NCBI GenBank assembly: GCA_051871515.1
Contig: JBJECY010000087.1
Coordinates: 1-35,693 of the forward strand
Length of the DNA: 35,693 bases
Direction of reading: 5' to 3'
Origin: SFTJ01 sp051871515
GTDB taxonomy: Bacteria; Bacteroidota; Bacteroidia; Bacteroidales; Muribaculaceae
Each line of letters starts with the position of its first letter. The first letter of the stretch is position 1. This document shows, one piece after another, positions 17,451-26,128 of this stretch. Below the pieces are notes generated by a model. That model worked only from the letters and a program-made list of their open reading frames with translations, did not search any database and was not told the origin of the DNA. The position numbers and the translations under genes are program-made.

Positions 17451-18374
17451 TCATTTTGTGCCCTTATTGCCGCTCTCCACAATGTTCATAATGCCATCGT
17501 AAGCGGCTTGTGGTTCAAGCCACACTATCGAGGGGTCTTTGGCGTACCAAGTGAGTTGCTTTTTGGCATATACGCGAGTGTTTTTCTGGATGCGCGCCAC
17601 GGCGGTGTCGCGGTCCATAATGCCGTCGAAATAGGCAAACATCTCTTTATAACCCACCGTATTGAGCGAGTTTAGGTGCCGCAGATGATACACGCTGCGC
17701 GCCTCTTGTTCAAGCCCCTGCTGCATCATCTTCTCAACACGCAGGTTGATGCGGTCAAACAGCACGTCGCGACTGGTGTTGAGCGCCACCTTCACAATGT
17801 TGAAGTTGCGCTGCTTGGCAACGCCCTTGCGCAGCGAGGTGTAGGTGGTGCCCGACTGGGCTATCACCTCAAGGGCATGAATCACTCGTTTGGCGTTCTT
17901 ACGGTCAACAATTTCGTAGTATTGAGGGTCGGCTTGCTGCAATCGGGCGAGCATGCCATCAAGACCCTCGGCCTCATAGATGGCAAGCGTGCCGGCGCGC
18001 ACCTCGGGGCTGATGGTGGGGATATCGTCAATGCCGCTGCACACGGCATCAACATACATCATTGAACCGCCGCACATCACCACATACGGCACACGGCTGA
18101 ACATCGACGGCAACATCTGCATCACGTCGGCCTCAAACTGAGCCGCGCTGTAATATTCGTCAAGGTTTTTGAATTGCACAAAATGATGCTTCACCGCAGC
18201 CTGTTCTTCAGCTGTGGGAGCCGCCGTGCCTATGGGAATGTCGCGGTAAATCTGCCGCGAGTCGGCCGAGATGATTTCGCATCCCAGCGTCTGCGCCACC
18301 CTGATGGCAGTGGCAGTCTTGCCCACGCCAGTGGGTCCGGTGACAACAACAAGTGTAGGTGTAACGTCTGCCAT
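17451..18374 (-). CDS. miaA: tRNA dimethylallyltransferase MiaA
   Basis: Transfers a dimethylallyl group to the N6 of A37 in tRNAs that read UNN codons. The 307-residue protein has the P-loop GPTGVGKT at 13-20, then the family hallmark EIISADSRQIYRDIPIGTAAP (about 33-53 in two parts), HHFV, YSAAQFEADV, a GGSMMYVDAVCSGIDDIP stretch, and the C-terminal GYKEMFAYF with TRVYAKKQLTWYAKDP. Length is normal. It starts 13 nt after the S9 peptidase stop codon, so the two genes are probably co-transcribed. It converges with the PARP-like gene across a 44-bp gap. Confidence 0.97.
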   Translation of the reverse strand: MADVTPTLVVVTGPTGVGKTATAIRVAQTLGCEIISADSRQIYRDIPIGTAAPTAEEQAAVKHHFVQFKNLDEYYSAAQFEADVMQMLPSMFSRVPYVVMCGGSMMYVDAVCSGIDDIPTISPEVRAGTLAIYEAEGLDGMLARLQQADPQYYEIVDRKNAKRVIHALEVIAQSGTTYTSLRKGVAKQRNFNIVKVALNTSRDVLFDRINLRVEKMMQQGLEQEARSVYHLRHLNSLNTVGYKEMFAYFDGIMDRDTAVARIQKNTRVYAKKQLTWYAKDPSIVWLEPQAAYDGIMNIVESGNKGTK

Positions 18375-18387
18375 AGGTAGCCGCGCC

Positions 18388-20388
18388 TCACTTCAGATAG
18401 TCCTCAAAATAGCGAGTGATTTTCTCATGCAGATGCACGCTCTTGTGCCCGCGCATATTGTGCTCCTCGCCCGGATAAGCCAAGAAGTCGGGGTAAGTGC
18501 CGTTTTCGGCGCAAGCGTTAAGGAACATGAGGCAATGCTGAGGCACCACGGTGTTATCGTTCATGCCGGTAATCACCAGCAAACGGCCTTTCAGGTCTTT
18601 GGCGCGATTGAGCAACGAGGTCTTTTCATATCCCTCGGGGTTGGTTTGCGGAGTATCCATGTAGCGTTCGCCGTACATCACTTCATACCATTTCCAGTCA
18701 ATCACCGGACCGCCTGCCACACCCACCTTAAACACGTCGGGGTAATTGGTCATCAGCGAGATGGTCATAAATCCACCAAAGCTCCATCCGTGCACGCCAA
18801 GGCGGTTGGCATCAACATACGGCAACGATTTGAGGTATTCAACGCCCTTCATCTGGTCTTGCATCTCCACTTGACCCAGTTGGCGGAAGGTGGCTTGCTC
18901 AAACGCCAAGCCGCGGTTCTCGCTGCCGCGATTGTCAAGAATATACACTATATATCCTTTCTGAGCCATATAAGTCTCCCACGAGCGCGACATCCAATGC
19001 CACGAGGCAGCCACGTTGTGAGCGTGCGGACCGCCATAAACATACACCACAACAGGATATTTCTTTTCGGGGTTAAAATCAGCTGGCTTCACCATGCGCC
19101 AATAGAGGTCGGTCTCGCCATCGGCAGCCTTGATGGTGCCCGACTCAAAGATGGGCACTTGATAACCCTCCCAAGGGTCGGCGCTGCGGTGAATCTCAAC
19201 GCTCTTGCCGGTCTTGGTGGCGGTGATGGCATAGGCGCGAGGCACATCGGGCTCGCTCCAGCTGTCAAGAATATACTGGCCATCTTCGCTCATAGTGGCG
19301 CTATGCACACCGAGGCCGTTGTCAAGCAGGCGTTTTGTGCCCTTGTCAACGTTCACGCTGTAGATGTTCATCTGGCGAGGGTCAATCTCGTTTGAAACGT
19401 AAATCACGCTCTTGGTTTTGGCATTGAATCCCACCACTTGGTCAACCACCCAATTGCCCTGAGTGAGTTGGCGCACAATGTTGCCCTCAACATCCATCAC
19501 ATAGAGGTGCATGTAACCATCTTGCTGACTCCAATAGATGAAACGCGTGTCATCCCACGGGAGGAATTGAATTGGGTGAAGCGGTTCGCAATAGCGGTCG
19601 TTATGTTCGCTGTAGAGTGTCTTAATCTTATTTCCTGTGGCGGCATCATAGGCATCGAGGTGGGCATCGGTTTGGTCGCGGTTCACCTCAATGAGATAGA
19701 GCGTCTTGCCGTCAGGAGCCCAAGCGATGTTGGTGAAATAGCGGTCGGTGACGTCGCCAAGGTCAAGATAATGCACCTTGCCGCTGACCACGTCAGCAAT
19801 GCCCACAGTCACTTTGTGCGAGGTCATTCCTGCCATAGGATATTTATCAGGCTCATAAGTTGCCACGCGCTCAAAGGTGTTGACCTGCGGATAATCGGTC
19901 ACCATCGACTGGTCCATGCGGTAAAAAGCCAACTGTTTGCCGTCGGGCGAGAAGAATGTGCCCTTATTGATGCCAAACTCGTTGCGGTGCACGCTCTGAC
20001 CGTACACAATTTCACGCGAGCCGTCGGTGCTCAGTTGCAGCGGCTCACTCCCCTCGGTTTGCACCCAAAGGTTATTGTCTTTGAGAAATGCCCAAGTGCT
20101 GCTTGCGGCATTCCATTCAAGCCCGCGTTGGTCATCGGCAAGTTTAAAACGATGATATTCAGGCTTCTGCGCATTCATCTTGCGCCCTGTGGTGAGGGCA
20201 TAGCGATAATAATTGCCGTCTTCGTTGAGAATCAGGTCGTTGCCATACCATCGCGCATCAATGCGCTGAGGAGTCATTTTGCTATAGTTTTTTCCGCCAA
20301 AGTTCAAATCTTCGAGCGTGAAAAGTTGCTGTGCTGCGGCACTTATGCTTGCAATTGCCATTGCTGCTGTGAGTATTACAGTTTTCAT
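18388..20388 (-). CDS. Secreted S9 family dipeptidyl peptidase (DPP IV-like)
   Basis: Serine exopeptidase that removes N-terminal dipeptides or tripeptides, often after proline, in the periplasm. The start at 20388 (MKTVILTAAMAIASISAAAQ) gives a proper signal peptide; a longer open frame extending to 20487 adds 33 unlikely residues that would span the promoter. The 666-residue protein has a beta-propeller (about 25-430) and an alpha/beta-hydrolase domain with catalytic S536 in GWSFGG, D611 in GMNDNT and H643 in EEHNMRG. The propeller carries HRNEFG where DPP IV has its double-Glu substrate clamp, so only one Glu is obvious there. Prolyl tripeptidyl peptidase is an alternative within the same family. 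Confidence 0.92.
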   Translation of the reverse strand: MKTVILTAAMAIASISAAAQQLFTLEDLNFGGKNYSKMTPQRIDARWYGNDLILNEDGNYYRYALTTGRKMNAQKPEYHRFKLADDQRGLEWNAASSTWAFLKDNNLWVQTEGSEPLQLSTDGSREIVYGQSVHRNEFGINKGTFFSPDGKQLAFYRMDQSMVTDYPQVNTFERVATYEPDKYPMAGMTSHKVTVGIADVVSGKVHYLDLGDVTDRYFTNIAWAPDGKTLYLIEVNRDQTDAHLDAYDAATGNKIKTLYSEHNDRYCEPLHPIQFLPWDDTRFIYWSQQDGYMHLYVMDVEGNIVRQLTQGNWVVDQVVGFNAKTKSVIYVSNEIDPRQMNIYSVNVDKGTKRLLDNGLGVHSATMSEDGQYILDSWSEPDVPRAYAITATKTGKSVEIHRSADPWEGYQVPIFESGTIKAADGETDLYWRMVKPADFNPEKKYPVVVYVYGGPHAHNVAASWHWMSRSWETYMAQKGYIVYILDNRGSENRGLAFEQATFRQLGQVEMQDQMKGVEYLKSLPYVDANRLGVHGWSFGGFMTISLMTNYPDVFKVGVAGGPVIDWKWYEVMYGERYMDTPQTNPEGYEKTSLLNRAKDLKGRLLVITGMNDNTVVPQHCLMFLNACAENGTYPDFLAYPGEEHNMRGHKSVHLHEKITRYFEDYLK

Positions 20389-20456
20389 ATTCAGGAAATA
20401 ACTAAAAAATGCGGTGTTACATACTCCGCTCGCCACTGGCGGCGGCGATGTGAACG

Positions 20457-20487
20457 CAAAACTACAAATAATTTCACAAAATAGCAA
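20457..20487 (-). promoter_or_regulatory. Probable promoter of the S9 peptidase gene
   Basis: On the minus strand TTG (20485-20487), a 20-nt spacer and TAGTTTTG (20457-20464). This supports the internal start at 20388. Confidence 0.55.
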
Positions 20488-20525
20488 GTGACACGCTCAC
20501 TCAATGCTATCACAAAAAAGTTTAG

Positions 20526-20533
20526 TAACTTTG
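20526..20533 (+). promoter_or_regulatory. -7 box of the EamA transporter gene
   Basis: TAACTTTG matches TAnnTTTG about 47 nt before the ATG, divergent from the S9 peptidase promoter. No clear -33 box. Confidence 0.45.
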
Positions 20534-20580
20534 CAGCGTAAACAAACATTTCAACTCAATTATCAACAATAACGTACAGA

Positions 20581-21588
20581 ATGAACAGTAAACTCAAAGG
20601 TTGCATCTACGGCGTTGTGTCGGCAGCAAGCTACGGGCTTAACCCGCTTGGAGGGCTAAAACTTGGCGAAGACGGCATCAACACACACTCCATATTGTTT
20701 TACCGCTTCACGCTGGCGGTGCTGCTACTGGCCGGCATCATAGCACTGCGCACATTGCGCAGCAAGCCCACCGAGAACACCGCCAAGAGGCTGCAAGAGG
20801 CGTTTTTCATCAACGGCGCACCCAGTGGTATGCACGGTTTGCAACGCATGTTGCACAGCCGTTGGGCACTGGTGGCGGTGCTTGGCGTGCTGTTTGCCAT
20901 ATCGGCGCTTTCGCTTTACAGCAGCTATCTGTTTATGGACTCGGGCATAGCATCAACTTTGCTGTTTGTCTATCCAATTATGGTGGCGCTCATCATGTCG
21001 CTGTGCTTCAAAGAGCGCATCAATTTCTTCACCGTGGCATCGCTTGTGCTAGCGCTCTCGGGCATAGCACTGCTATCGAAAGGCGGCTCGGCAAGCACCA
21101 TCAACTTGGCAGGATTCACGTTAGTGATGATTTCATCGCTCGCCTATGCCGTGTATATGGTGGTGCTCAACAAGTGGCAAGTGAGCATACCCACCCTAAA
21201 ACTCAACATGTATGTGATGGCGCTCAGTGCCGTGTGCATTGCCGCAACATCGTTCACGCGCAGCGATTGGCACCTTATGGCGCTGCCATCGTGGCACTCC
21301 GTGGCCTATGCGCTGATGCTTGCCATAGTGCCCACCGTGATTTCGTTAGTCACCATGACCAAAGCCATTGAGCTGATTGGCAGCACGCCAACAGCTATCA
21401 TGGGCGCACTTGAGCCGGTCACCGCGGTGGTGGTGGGCATCATTGTTTTCAACGAGGCCTTCACAGCACGTATAGCATTGGGCAACTTGCTCATTATCAC
21501 GGCTGTTATGCTCATCATATCAAGCCGTTATCTGCTGCCCGCCTGCCGCAAAAGAGTATCGCCCGATTCACACGCCAAACAAGGCTAA
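20581..21588 (+). CDS. EamA/DMT superfamily transporter
   Basis: Inner-membrane transporter of 335 residues with about ten hydrophobic helices arranged as two EamA repeats. The first is interrupted by a charged loop at about 60-92 (LRSKPTENTAKRLQEA onward), longer than usual. Recognisable pieces are YGVVSAASYGLNPLGG at the N-terminus, SSYLFMDSGIASTLLFVYPIMVAL in the first repeat, LSGIALLSKGG, and in the second repeat STPTAIMGALEPVTAVVVGIIVFNEAF (about 280), a hallmark of DMT exporters. Members of the superfamily move amino acids, nucleotide sugars or drugs; the substrate cannot be predicted here. A dacB promoter directly follows, so it is probably monocistronic. Confidence 0.9.
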   Translation: MNSKLKGCIYGVVSAASYGLNPLGGLKLGEDGINTHSILFYRFTLAVLLLAGIIALRTLRSKPTENTAKRLQEAFFINGAPSGMHGLQRMLHSRWALVAVLGVLFAISALSLYSSYLFMDSGIASTLLFVYPIMVALIMSLCFKERINFFTVASLVLALSGIALLSKGGSASTINLAGFTLVMISSLAYAVYMVVLNKWQVSIPTLKLNMYVMALSAVCIAATSFTRSDWHLMALPSWHSVAYALMLAIVPTVISLVTMTKAIELIGSTPTAIMGALEPVTAVVVGIIVFNEAFTARIALGNLLIITAVMLIISSRYLLPACRKRVSPDSHAKQG

Positions 21589-21600
21589 TGTGGCTTGGGG

Positions 21601-21631
21601 TTGCCCGTATGCGCAAATTTTTGTAATTTTG
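21601..21631 (+). promoter_or_regulatory. Promoter of dacB
   Basis: TTG (21601-21603), a 20-nt spacer and TAATTTTG (21624-21631) give a good match. Its position inside the longer open frame that begins at 21595 shows that the real start is the ATG at 21706. Confidence 0.65.
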
Positions 21632-21705
21632 CCCCTTCAAATGGGCATACGCCCACAACAAACGCTCCACTCATAAAATCAATAACTCAATTTTTACCAA
21701 ACGAA

Positions 21706-23154
21706 ATGAGCAAGAAATCAATATTATTGTTTATAGCCGGCGCAATGTGTGCCTTTGCCGCAGCGGCTCAGGATTTTCAGCAAGCCATCGACCGCTTTGC
21801 CGGCCGCCCTTATATGCGCAACGCCTCGGTGGGCGTGTGCGTGGCATCAACTGCCACCGGCGAGGTGTTAGCATCAAATCAGCCCGACCTTGCCATCACC
21901 ACGGCATCAACCATGAAAACCTGCACCTCGGCTGCCGCCATTGAGCTGCTGGGCAAAGATTTTCAGTTTCACACCCAAGTGAGCCTCATTGGGCAAATCA
22001 AGGGCAAACGCCTGCACGGCAATGTGGTGGTGAAAGGGTTTGGCGACCCTACGCTGGGTTCGCGTCACTTCAGCAACGAGCCTAACATCGTTGACGAGGT
22101 GGTGAATATTCTGCAACAACAAGGCATCAACCGCATCGACGGCTGCATACTCTACGACGAGAGCGCATATCCTTTTGAGACGTTCAATGACAACTGGATG
22201 ATTGAAGACCTGGCTTATGACTACGGCCCTGGCGTTCACGCCATCAACTATCACGACAATCTGGTGAAGCTGACCTTCGACCGCTCGGGCGACGTCGCCA
22301 CCAACTTTGTCTTCACTCCCCCCATCACCAATTGCCAAGTGATTTGCCATGCTCAGGTGAGCGACGAGCAAAACATGTACCGTCTGCTCAACATCGGCCC
22401 CAACCCGAACATCACGCTCTATGGCGACATACGCCGTAGCACCTCGCCTTATAGCGACTATTTTGTGAACCCCAATCCCGCCCAACTGCTTTGCGACAGC
22501 ATTGAGCACAGCCTTGAACGTGCCGATATTCAGGTGAAGAACAAAGAGGTGAAACCCGATGACCTCACCGACACGCTGCAAGTGGTTGACCACCTCTCGC
22601 CCAAGCTCACCGACATTGTCACATCGCTGCTCGACCGCAGCGACAACATGTTCACCGAAGCGCTGCTGCGAGCCATAGCCTACAATCAAGGCAAGGTGGC
22701 AAACACCGCCAACGGTCTGGAAGCCGTGAAGCAGCTGTGGAACAGCAAAGGCATCGACACCAAACCACTGTTTCAGCGCGACGGTAGCGGACTGGCACGC
22801 AACGGCAAGGCAACAGCACGATTCTTCACCCAGATGCTGCGTCAAGCGCTTGCCGACAGCACCCTCACCGGCGTGATGTTCCCATCGCTGATGACTCACT
22901 TAGGCGTGAACGCCAACATTGGCAAGATGATTAAGTCGTCGCCCCTAAAAGGCAAAATAGCATCAAAATCGGGCAGCATGAGCGACGTGCAATGCTATGT
23001 GGGATATTTCCCTGCCGACAATCCTCAATACACATGGGCAGTATTGGTGAATAACTGGCAAGGCTCGCGCACAACGCTCAAAGACGATATTGAGGCTCTG
23101 CTACTTGAACTATTCACGCAGCAAAAAGGCACTTCGCACTCAGTGAACGATTGA
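21706..23154 (+). CDS. dacB: D-alanyl-D-alanine carboxypeptidase/endopeptidase (PBP4 type)
   Basis: Periplasmic class C penicillin-binding protein that trims or cleaves peptidoglycan cross-links. The start at 21706 opens a signal peptide (MSKKSILLFIAGAMCAFAAAAQ); an ATG at 21595 would add 37 residues across the promoter. The 482-residue protein has all three active-site motifs: S68-T-M-K71, S312-D-N314 and K421-S-G423. The roughly 240-residue gap between the first two holds the inserted domains typical of PBP4/DacB. The GDPTLGSRHF and DGSGLARNGKAT segments are also family landmarks. There is no lipobox. The gene probably has its own promoter. Confidence 0.95.
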   Translation: MSKKSILLFIAGAMCAFAAAAQDFQQAIDRFAGRPYMRNASVGVCVASTATGEVLASNQPDLAITTASTMKTCTSAAAIELLGKDFQFHTQVSLIGQIKGKRLHGNVVVKGFGDPTLGSRHFSNEPNIVDEVVNILQQQGINRIDGCILYDESAYPFETFNDNWMIEDLAYDYGPGVHAINYHDNLVKLTFDRSGDVATNFVFTPPITNCQVICHAQVSDEQNMYRLLNIGPNPNITLYGDIRRSTSPYSDYFVNPNPAQLLCDSIEHSLERADIQVKNKEVKPDDLTDTLQVVDHLSPKLTDIVTSLLDRSDNMFTEALLRAIAYNQGKVANTANGLEAVKQLWNSKGIDTKPLFQRDGSGLARNGKATARFFTQMLRQALADSTLTGVMFPSLMTHLGVNANIGKMIKSSPLKGKIASKSGSMSDVQCYVGYFPADNPQYTWAVLVNNWQGSRTTLKDDIEALLLELFTQQKGTSHSVND

Positions 23155-23239
23155 CTTTGCCGCAACTCGTTAATGTTAAAATTAGTCAACACGTTGATAA
23201 AAATCAACTTAATTTGTGCGAAATAAGCAACTTTTTAAT

Positions 23240-23247
23240 TAGGTTTG
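23240..23247 (+). promoter_or_regulatory. -7 box upstream of the Pro/Glu-repeat protein and rsmI
   Basis: TAGGTTTG matches TAnnTTTG. A TTTG at 23213-23216 lies 23 nt upstream, slightly too far for the usual spacing. Confidence 0.45.
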
Positions 23248-23316
23248 CACAATATTAGAGCAATAGGCTCTTATTGAAGATACGCTAATATTTTTATAAA
23301 GATAACTGCTATTAAT

Positions 23317-24099
23317 ATGGACAGTTCAATAAAAAAATTATTGCAACAAACGCTCGAGCTTGAGGGCTTGCTACTGATTGCCGAGAAGCGCGGCAACGAT
23401 GCGCCTGCCATGGTGATTGACTTGATTTCACAAAAAGCCGCCGCCATAGCGCAAGCTGCTTCGCTCATGAGCCAACCTGCCGAGCCAATAGCACCACAAG
23501 GCATCGACGCCCTGCCTCACGACGAGCCCGACGATGACATCACCGTGGAGTTTATTGATGAGCCAGAGCCGGAGGTGACCCCCGAACCGGAAGTGGTTGC
23601 ACCCCAACCTGCTCCCGAACCGGAACCTGTTCCTGAGCCTGAGCCGGAGGTGGTTACTCCTGAGCCGGAGCCTGCTCCCGAACCAGAACCTGAGGTAGTA
23701 ACTCCTGAGCCAGAGCCTGCTCCAGAACCTGAACCAAAGCCTGTGGTAATCCCCGAGCCGGAAGATGAGCCTACGCCATATAATGACTATGGCAACAACG
23801 ATGAAAACGAAGAATACGACGAGAATATCACCCTCGACGAGGCATTGCAACGCAACATGACCAAAAACCTGCGCCACGCATTTTCGCTCAACGACCGCTA
23901 CCGCTATCGCCGCGAACTGTTTGGCAACAGCGACCCGGTGATGAACGAGACCCTCGACTTGGTTGAAACCATGCACTCATACGACGAAGCCGAAGACTAT
24001 TTCTACAACGACCTCGGTTGGGAGCACGACTCTCCCGAAGTGGCTGATTTCATGGTAATTATCAAAAACCATTTCTGGAACAAGCGCCAACAAGTGTAA
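23317..24099 (+). CDS. Uncharacterised protein with a Pro/Glu repeat linker
   Basis: A 260-residue protein that I do not recognise beyond being a plausible conserved Bacteroidales protein. The N-terminal 50 residues are helical (MDSSIKKLLQQTLELEGLLL). Residues 82-150 form a linker of E-P-E-P-type repeats, with a 15-residue unit around EPEPEVVTPEPEPAP repeated. The C-terminal 100 residues are a compact, acidic and aromatic domain (ITLDEALQRNMTKNLRHAFS, then NDRYRYRRELFGNSDPVMNE and DLGWEHDSPEVADFM). There is no signal peptide or membrane helix, so it is probably cytoplasmic. It ends 5 nt before rsmI and is almost certainly co-transcribed with it. The rigid linker suggests a tether between two binding modules; that is inference. 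Confidence 0.8.
   Translation: MDSSIKKLLQQTLELEGLLLIAEKRGNDAPAMVIDLISQKAAAIAQAASLMSQPAEPIAPQGIDALPHDEPDDDITVEFIDEPEPEVTPEPEVVAPQPAPEPEPVPEPEPEVVTPEPEPAPEPEPEVVTPEPEPAPEPEPKPVVIPEPEDEPTPYNDYGNNDENEEYDENITLDEALQRNMTKNLRHAFSLNDRYRYRRELFGNSDPVMNETLDLVETMHSYDEAEDYFYNDLGWEHDSPEVADFMVIIKNHFWNKRQQV
23560..23766 (+). repeat. In-frame Pro/Glu coding repeats
   Basis: Tandem degenerate units rich in GAGCC(G/T)GAGCC-like hexamers, encoding Glu-Pro dipeptides with a higher-order 45-bp period. Such arrays can vary in copy number between strains. Confidence 0.75.
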
Positions 24100-24104
24100 T
24101 CACA

Positions 24105-24860
24105 ATGGCAGGTAAGCTCTACATAGTGCCCACACCGGTTGGCAACCTCGACGACATGAGTTGCCGCGCCGTGAACGTGCTCAAAAGCGTTGACGCAGTG
24201 CTCGCTGAGGACACGCGCACCAGCGGAGTGCTCATGAAGCATTTTGGCATAACCACGCCTATGCAGAGCCACCACAAATTTAACGAGCACAACACTCTGC
24301 CTGCCGTGGTGAGCCGCTTGCAAGCCGGCAGCACACTGGCACTAATCAGCGACGCCGGCACCCCTGCCATCTCCGACCCCGGTTTCCTGCTGGTGAGAGA
24401 GTGCCGACGACAAGGCATTGAAGTGGAAACGCTGCCCGGGCCAACGGCATTTGTGCCTGCGCTGGTCAACTCAGGGCTGCCATGCGACCGCTTTTGCTTT
24501 GAAGGATTCCTGCCTCAGAAAAAGGGCCGCGCCACCAAGCTTGCCGCTTTGGCTGAGGAGGAGCGCACCATGATATTCTATGAATCGCCGCTGCGACTGC
24601 TGCGCACACTCGAACAACTTGCCGAAGCCTTTGGCTCACAGCGTGAAGCCTCGGTGTGCCGCGAAATCTCAAAGCTGCACAACTCAACCCACAACGGTAC
24701 TCTTGCCCAGTTGGTTGAATACTTCTCACAGAATGTTCCTCGCGGTGAGATTGTGATTGTGGTTGAAGGCAAAGCCCCGCAAGCCAACGTGAAAGTGGAC
24801 AAATACGCTCAATTCAAACAAAAAAAGAACGCAGTTGCACCACCCGACGAACAACAATGA
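24105..24860 (+). CDS. rsmI: 16S rRNA 2'-O-ribose methyltransferase RsmI
   Basis: SAM-dependent enzyme that 2'-O-methylates C1402 of 16S rRNA in the decoding centre. The 251-residue protein belongs to the tetrapyrrole-methylase fold. Diagnostic segments are the N-terminal LYIVPTPVGNLDDMS (about 5-19), AEDTRTSGVLMKHFGI (about 34-49), SDAGTPAISDPGFLLVREC (about 84-102), LPGPTAFVPALVNSGLP, FEGFLPQKKGR, and FYESPLRLLRTLEQL. Length and motif order are normal. It follows the Pro/Glu-repeat gene by 5 nt. A second, more diverged member of the same fold is at the right end of the window. Confidence 0.96.
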   Translation: MAGKLYIVPTPVGNLDDMSCRAVNVLKSVDAVLAEDTRTSGVLMKHFGITTPMQSHHKFNEHNTLPAVVSRLQAGSTLALISDAGTPAISDPGFLLVRECRRQGIEVETLPGPTAFVPALVNSGLPCDRFCFEGFLPQKKGRATKLAALAEEERTMIFYESPLRLLRTLEQLAEAFGSQREASVCREISKLHNSTHNGTLAQLVEYFSQNVPRGEIVIVVEGKAPQANVKVDKYAQFKQKKNAVAPPDEQQ

Positions 24861-24956
24861 GCTGCATTTTGTATTTTATATTAAACAAATTTCCTAAAAA
24901 ACAATTCTGATTATCCTCTCACATTCCATCAATTCAACACCAACATTATTTTAACT

Positions 24957-25823
24957 ATGAAAAAGATTGCATTACCCATCTTGATTTTGCTCAGCGCCAT
25001 GTTTGTGGGCGCCTGCACCGGCAACAAGAACGAAAACGACTCTCAAAGCGTCAGCACCGAGCAATACGACTCGCTGCGCACTGCTTTGGCTGAGAAAGAC
25101 AGCCTTATGGCATTCTTTGCCGAGATTAGCGAAGGCATGAGCCGCATCAAGGATATGGAAAATATCCTCAACAACACCAACCTCATCAGCGAATCGCCCA
25201 ACAGAAAGACTCAGATTCTCAGCGATATGGCGCTTATTCAACAAGCTCTCGCCGACCGCCGTCAACGCCTTGAAGCGCTTGAAGCTAAGCTGAAACGCTC
25301 AAGCAACTATTCTGCCGAGATGCAAAAGACCATCGACCAGCTTAAGCAGCAAATCAGCGAACAAGAAGAAACCATACGCTCGCTCAATCAGCAACTCGAG
25401 GCTGCCCAATTGCGCATTGACCAACTCAACACCAGCGTCGATTCGCTGAAAATTGAGAACGAAAGCGTAACAAGCGAGAAAATAGCCGCACAAGCCGAAA
25501 GCCAACGCCTCACCAACGAACTCAACACTTGCTACTATGTGATTGGCTCGAAAAAGGAACTTAAAGACAACAAAATAATTGAAAGCGGATTCCTGCGCAA
25601 GACCAAAGTGATGGAATCGGATTACGAGCTTTCTTATTTCACCCGTGCCGACAAGCGCACCCTCAACGAACTTCCGCTGCACAGCAACAAGGCTAAGGTG
25701 ATGAGCAAGCACCCTGCCGACAGCTATCAGATTGTTGAAAAAGGCAACAGCAAAACTCTGGTTATCACCAACAGCACCAAGTTCTGGGAGTTGAGCAACT
25801 TCCTCATTGTGCAGGTGAACTGA
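24957..25823 (+). CDS. Coiled-coil lipoprotein of unknown function
   Basis: A 288-residue protein with a type II signal peptide; the lipobox VGAC places the lipidated cysteine at C20. Residues about 35-185 are heptad-rich and predicted by eye to form a long coiled coil (KRSSNYSAEMQKTIDQLKQQ, then EEETIRSLNQQLEAAQLRID-like sequence). The C-terminal 100 residues form a small domain starting NTCYYVIGSKKELKDNKIIE, with a pattern of alternating hydrophobics and LVITNSTKFWELSNFLIVQV at the end. Similar proteins are commonly annotated as hypothetical in Bacteroidales. It is probably anchored in the inner leaflet of the outer membrane. It lies about 95 nt after rsmI and may have its own promoter. Confidence 0.88.
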   Translation: MKKIALPILILLSAMFVGACTGNKNENDSQSVSTEQYDSLRTALAEKDSLMAFFAEISEGMSRIKDMENILNNTNLISESPNRKTQILSDMALIQQALADRRQRLEALEAKLKRSSNYSAEMQKTIDQLKQQISEQEETIRSLNQQLEAAQLRIDQLNTSVDSLKIENESVTSEKIAAQAESQRLTNELNTCYYVIGSKKELKDNKIIESGFLRKTKVMESDYELSYFTRADKRTLNELPLHSNKAKVMSKHPADSYQIVEKGNSKTLVITNSTKFWELSNFLIVQVN

Positions 25824-25839
25824 TATTCCACCTGCGAAT

Positions 25840-25960
25840 ATTTAACCCCAATAGGCTATCAGCGTTATTTTCAGCAGATGTTTTGAGGGCACAATGGGCT
25901 CCCCATTGCAACCGAGAAGAAAGCACGTTTGCGCTTAACAGCCTATTGACCGATTTAGGT
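25840..25960 (+). ncRNA. Candidate structured RNA or 3' UTR element
   Basis: Between the lipoprotein stop codon and the terminator there are nested pairings. An outer stem CAATAGGCT (25849-25857) / AGCCTATTG (25940-25948) continues across an internal loop as AGCG/CGCT. An apical hairpin CAATGGG-CTC-CCCATTG lies at 25892-25908. With the terminator at 25985 the transcript would be about 190 nt. I cannot name the RNA; a 6S-like RNA or an mRNA 3' structure are possibilities. Confidence 0.35.
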
Positions 25961-25984
25961 TTAACAATCACACTTTCATATCTT

Positions 25985-26027
25985 AATCGCCATTGCAGCT
26001 GAGCTACAATGGCGATTATTGTTTTTT
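25985..26027 (+). terminator. Rho-independent terminator
   Basis: Perfect 11-bp stem AATCGCCATTG / CAATGGCGATT with an 11-nt loop, then TATTGTTTTTT. It ends plus-strand transcription from the lipoprotein gene or the putative RNA before the convergent GH3 gene. Confidence 0.9.
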
Positions 26028-26128
26028 CTCCCGCGGCATAAGTGAGTTTTCACCTTGCCGTATTCCAGGCGGAATATTCGCTAAACTGTTGGCAATACTT
26101 CAACCAAATGATTCGCATTTGCACCCCT

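Noticed and set aside
18271..20484. Long plus-strand open frames opposite miaA and the S9 peptidase (374 and 348 codons)
   Set aside because: Both lie entirely against genes with complete catalytic motifs and show no signal peptide or domain of their own.
20389..20487. N-terminal extension of the S9 peptidase to 20487
   Set aside because: The ATG at 20388 gives a clean signal peptide, and the extension would overlap the predicted promoter elements at 20457-20487.
23560..23766. Pro/Glu repeats as the linker of a TonB-type protein
   Set aside because: The protein has no N-terminal membrane anchor and no TonB C-terminal domain.
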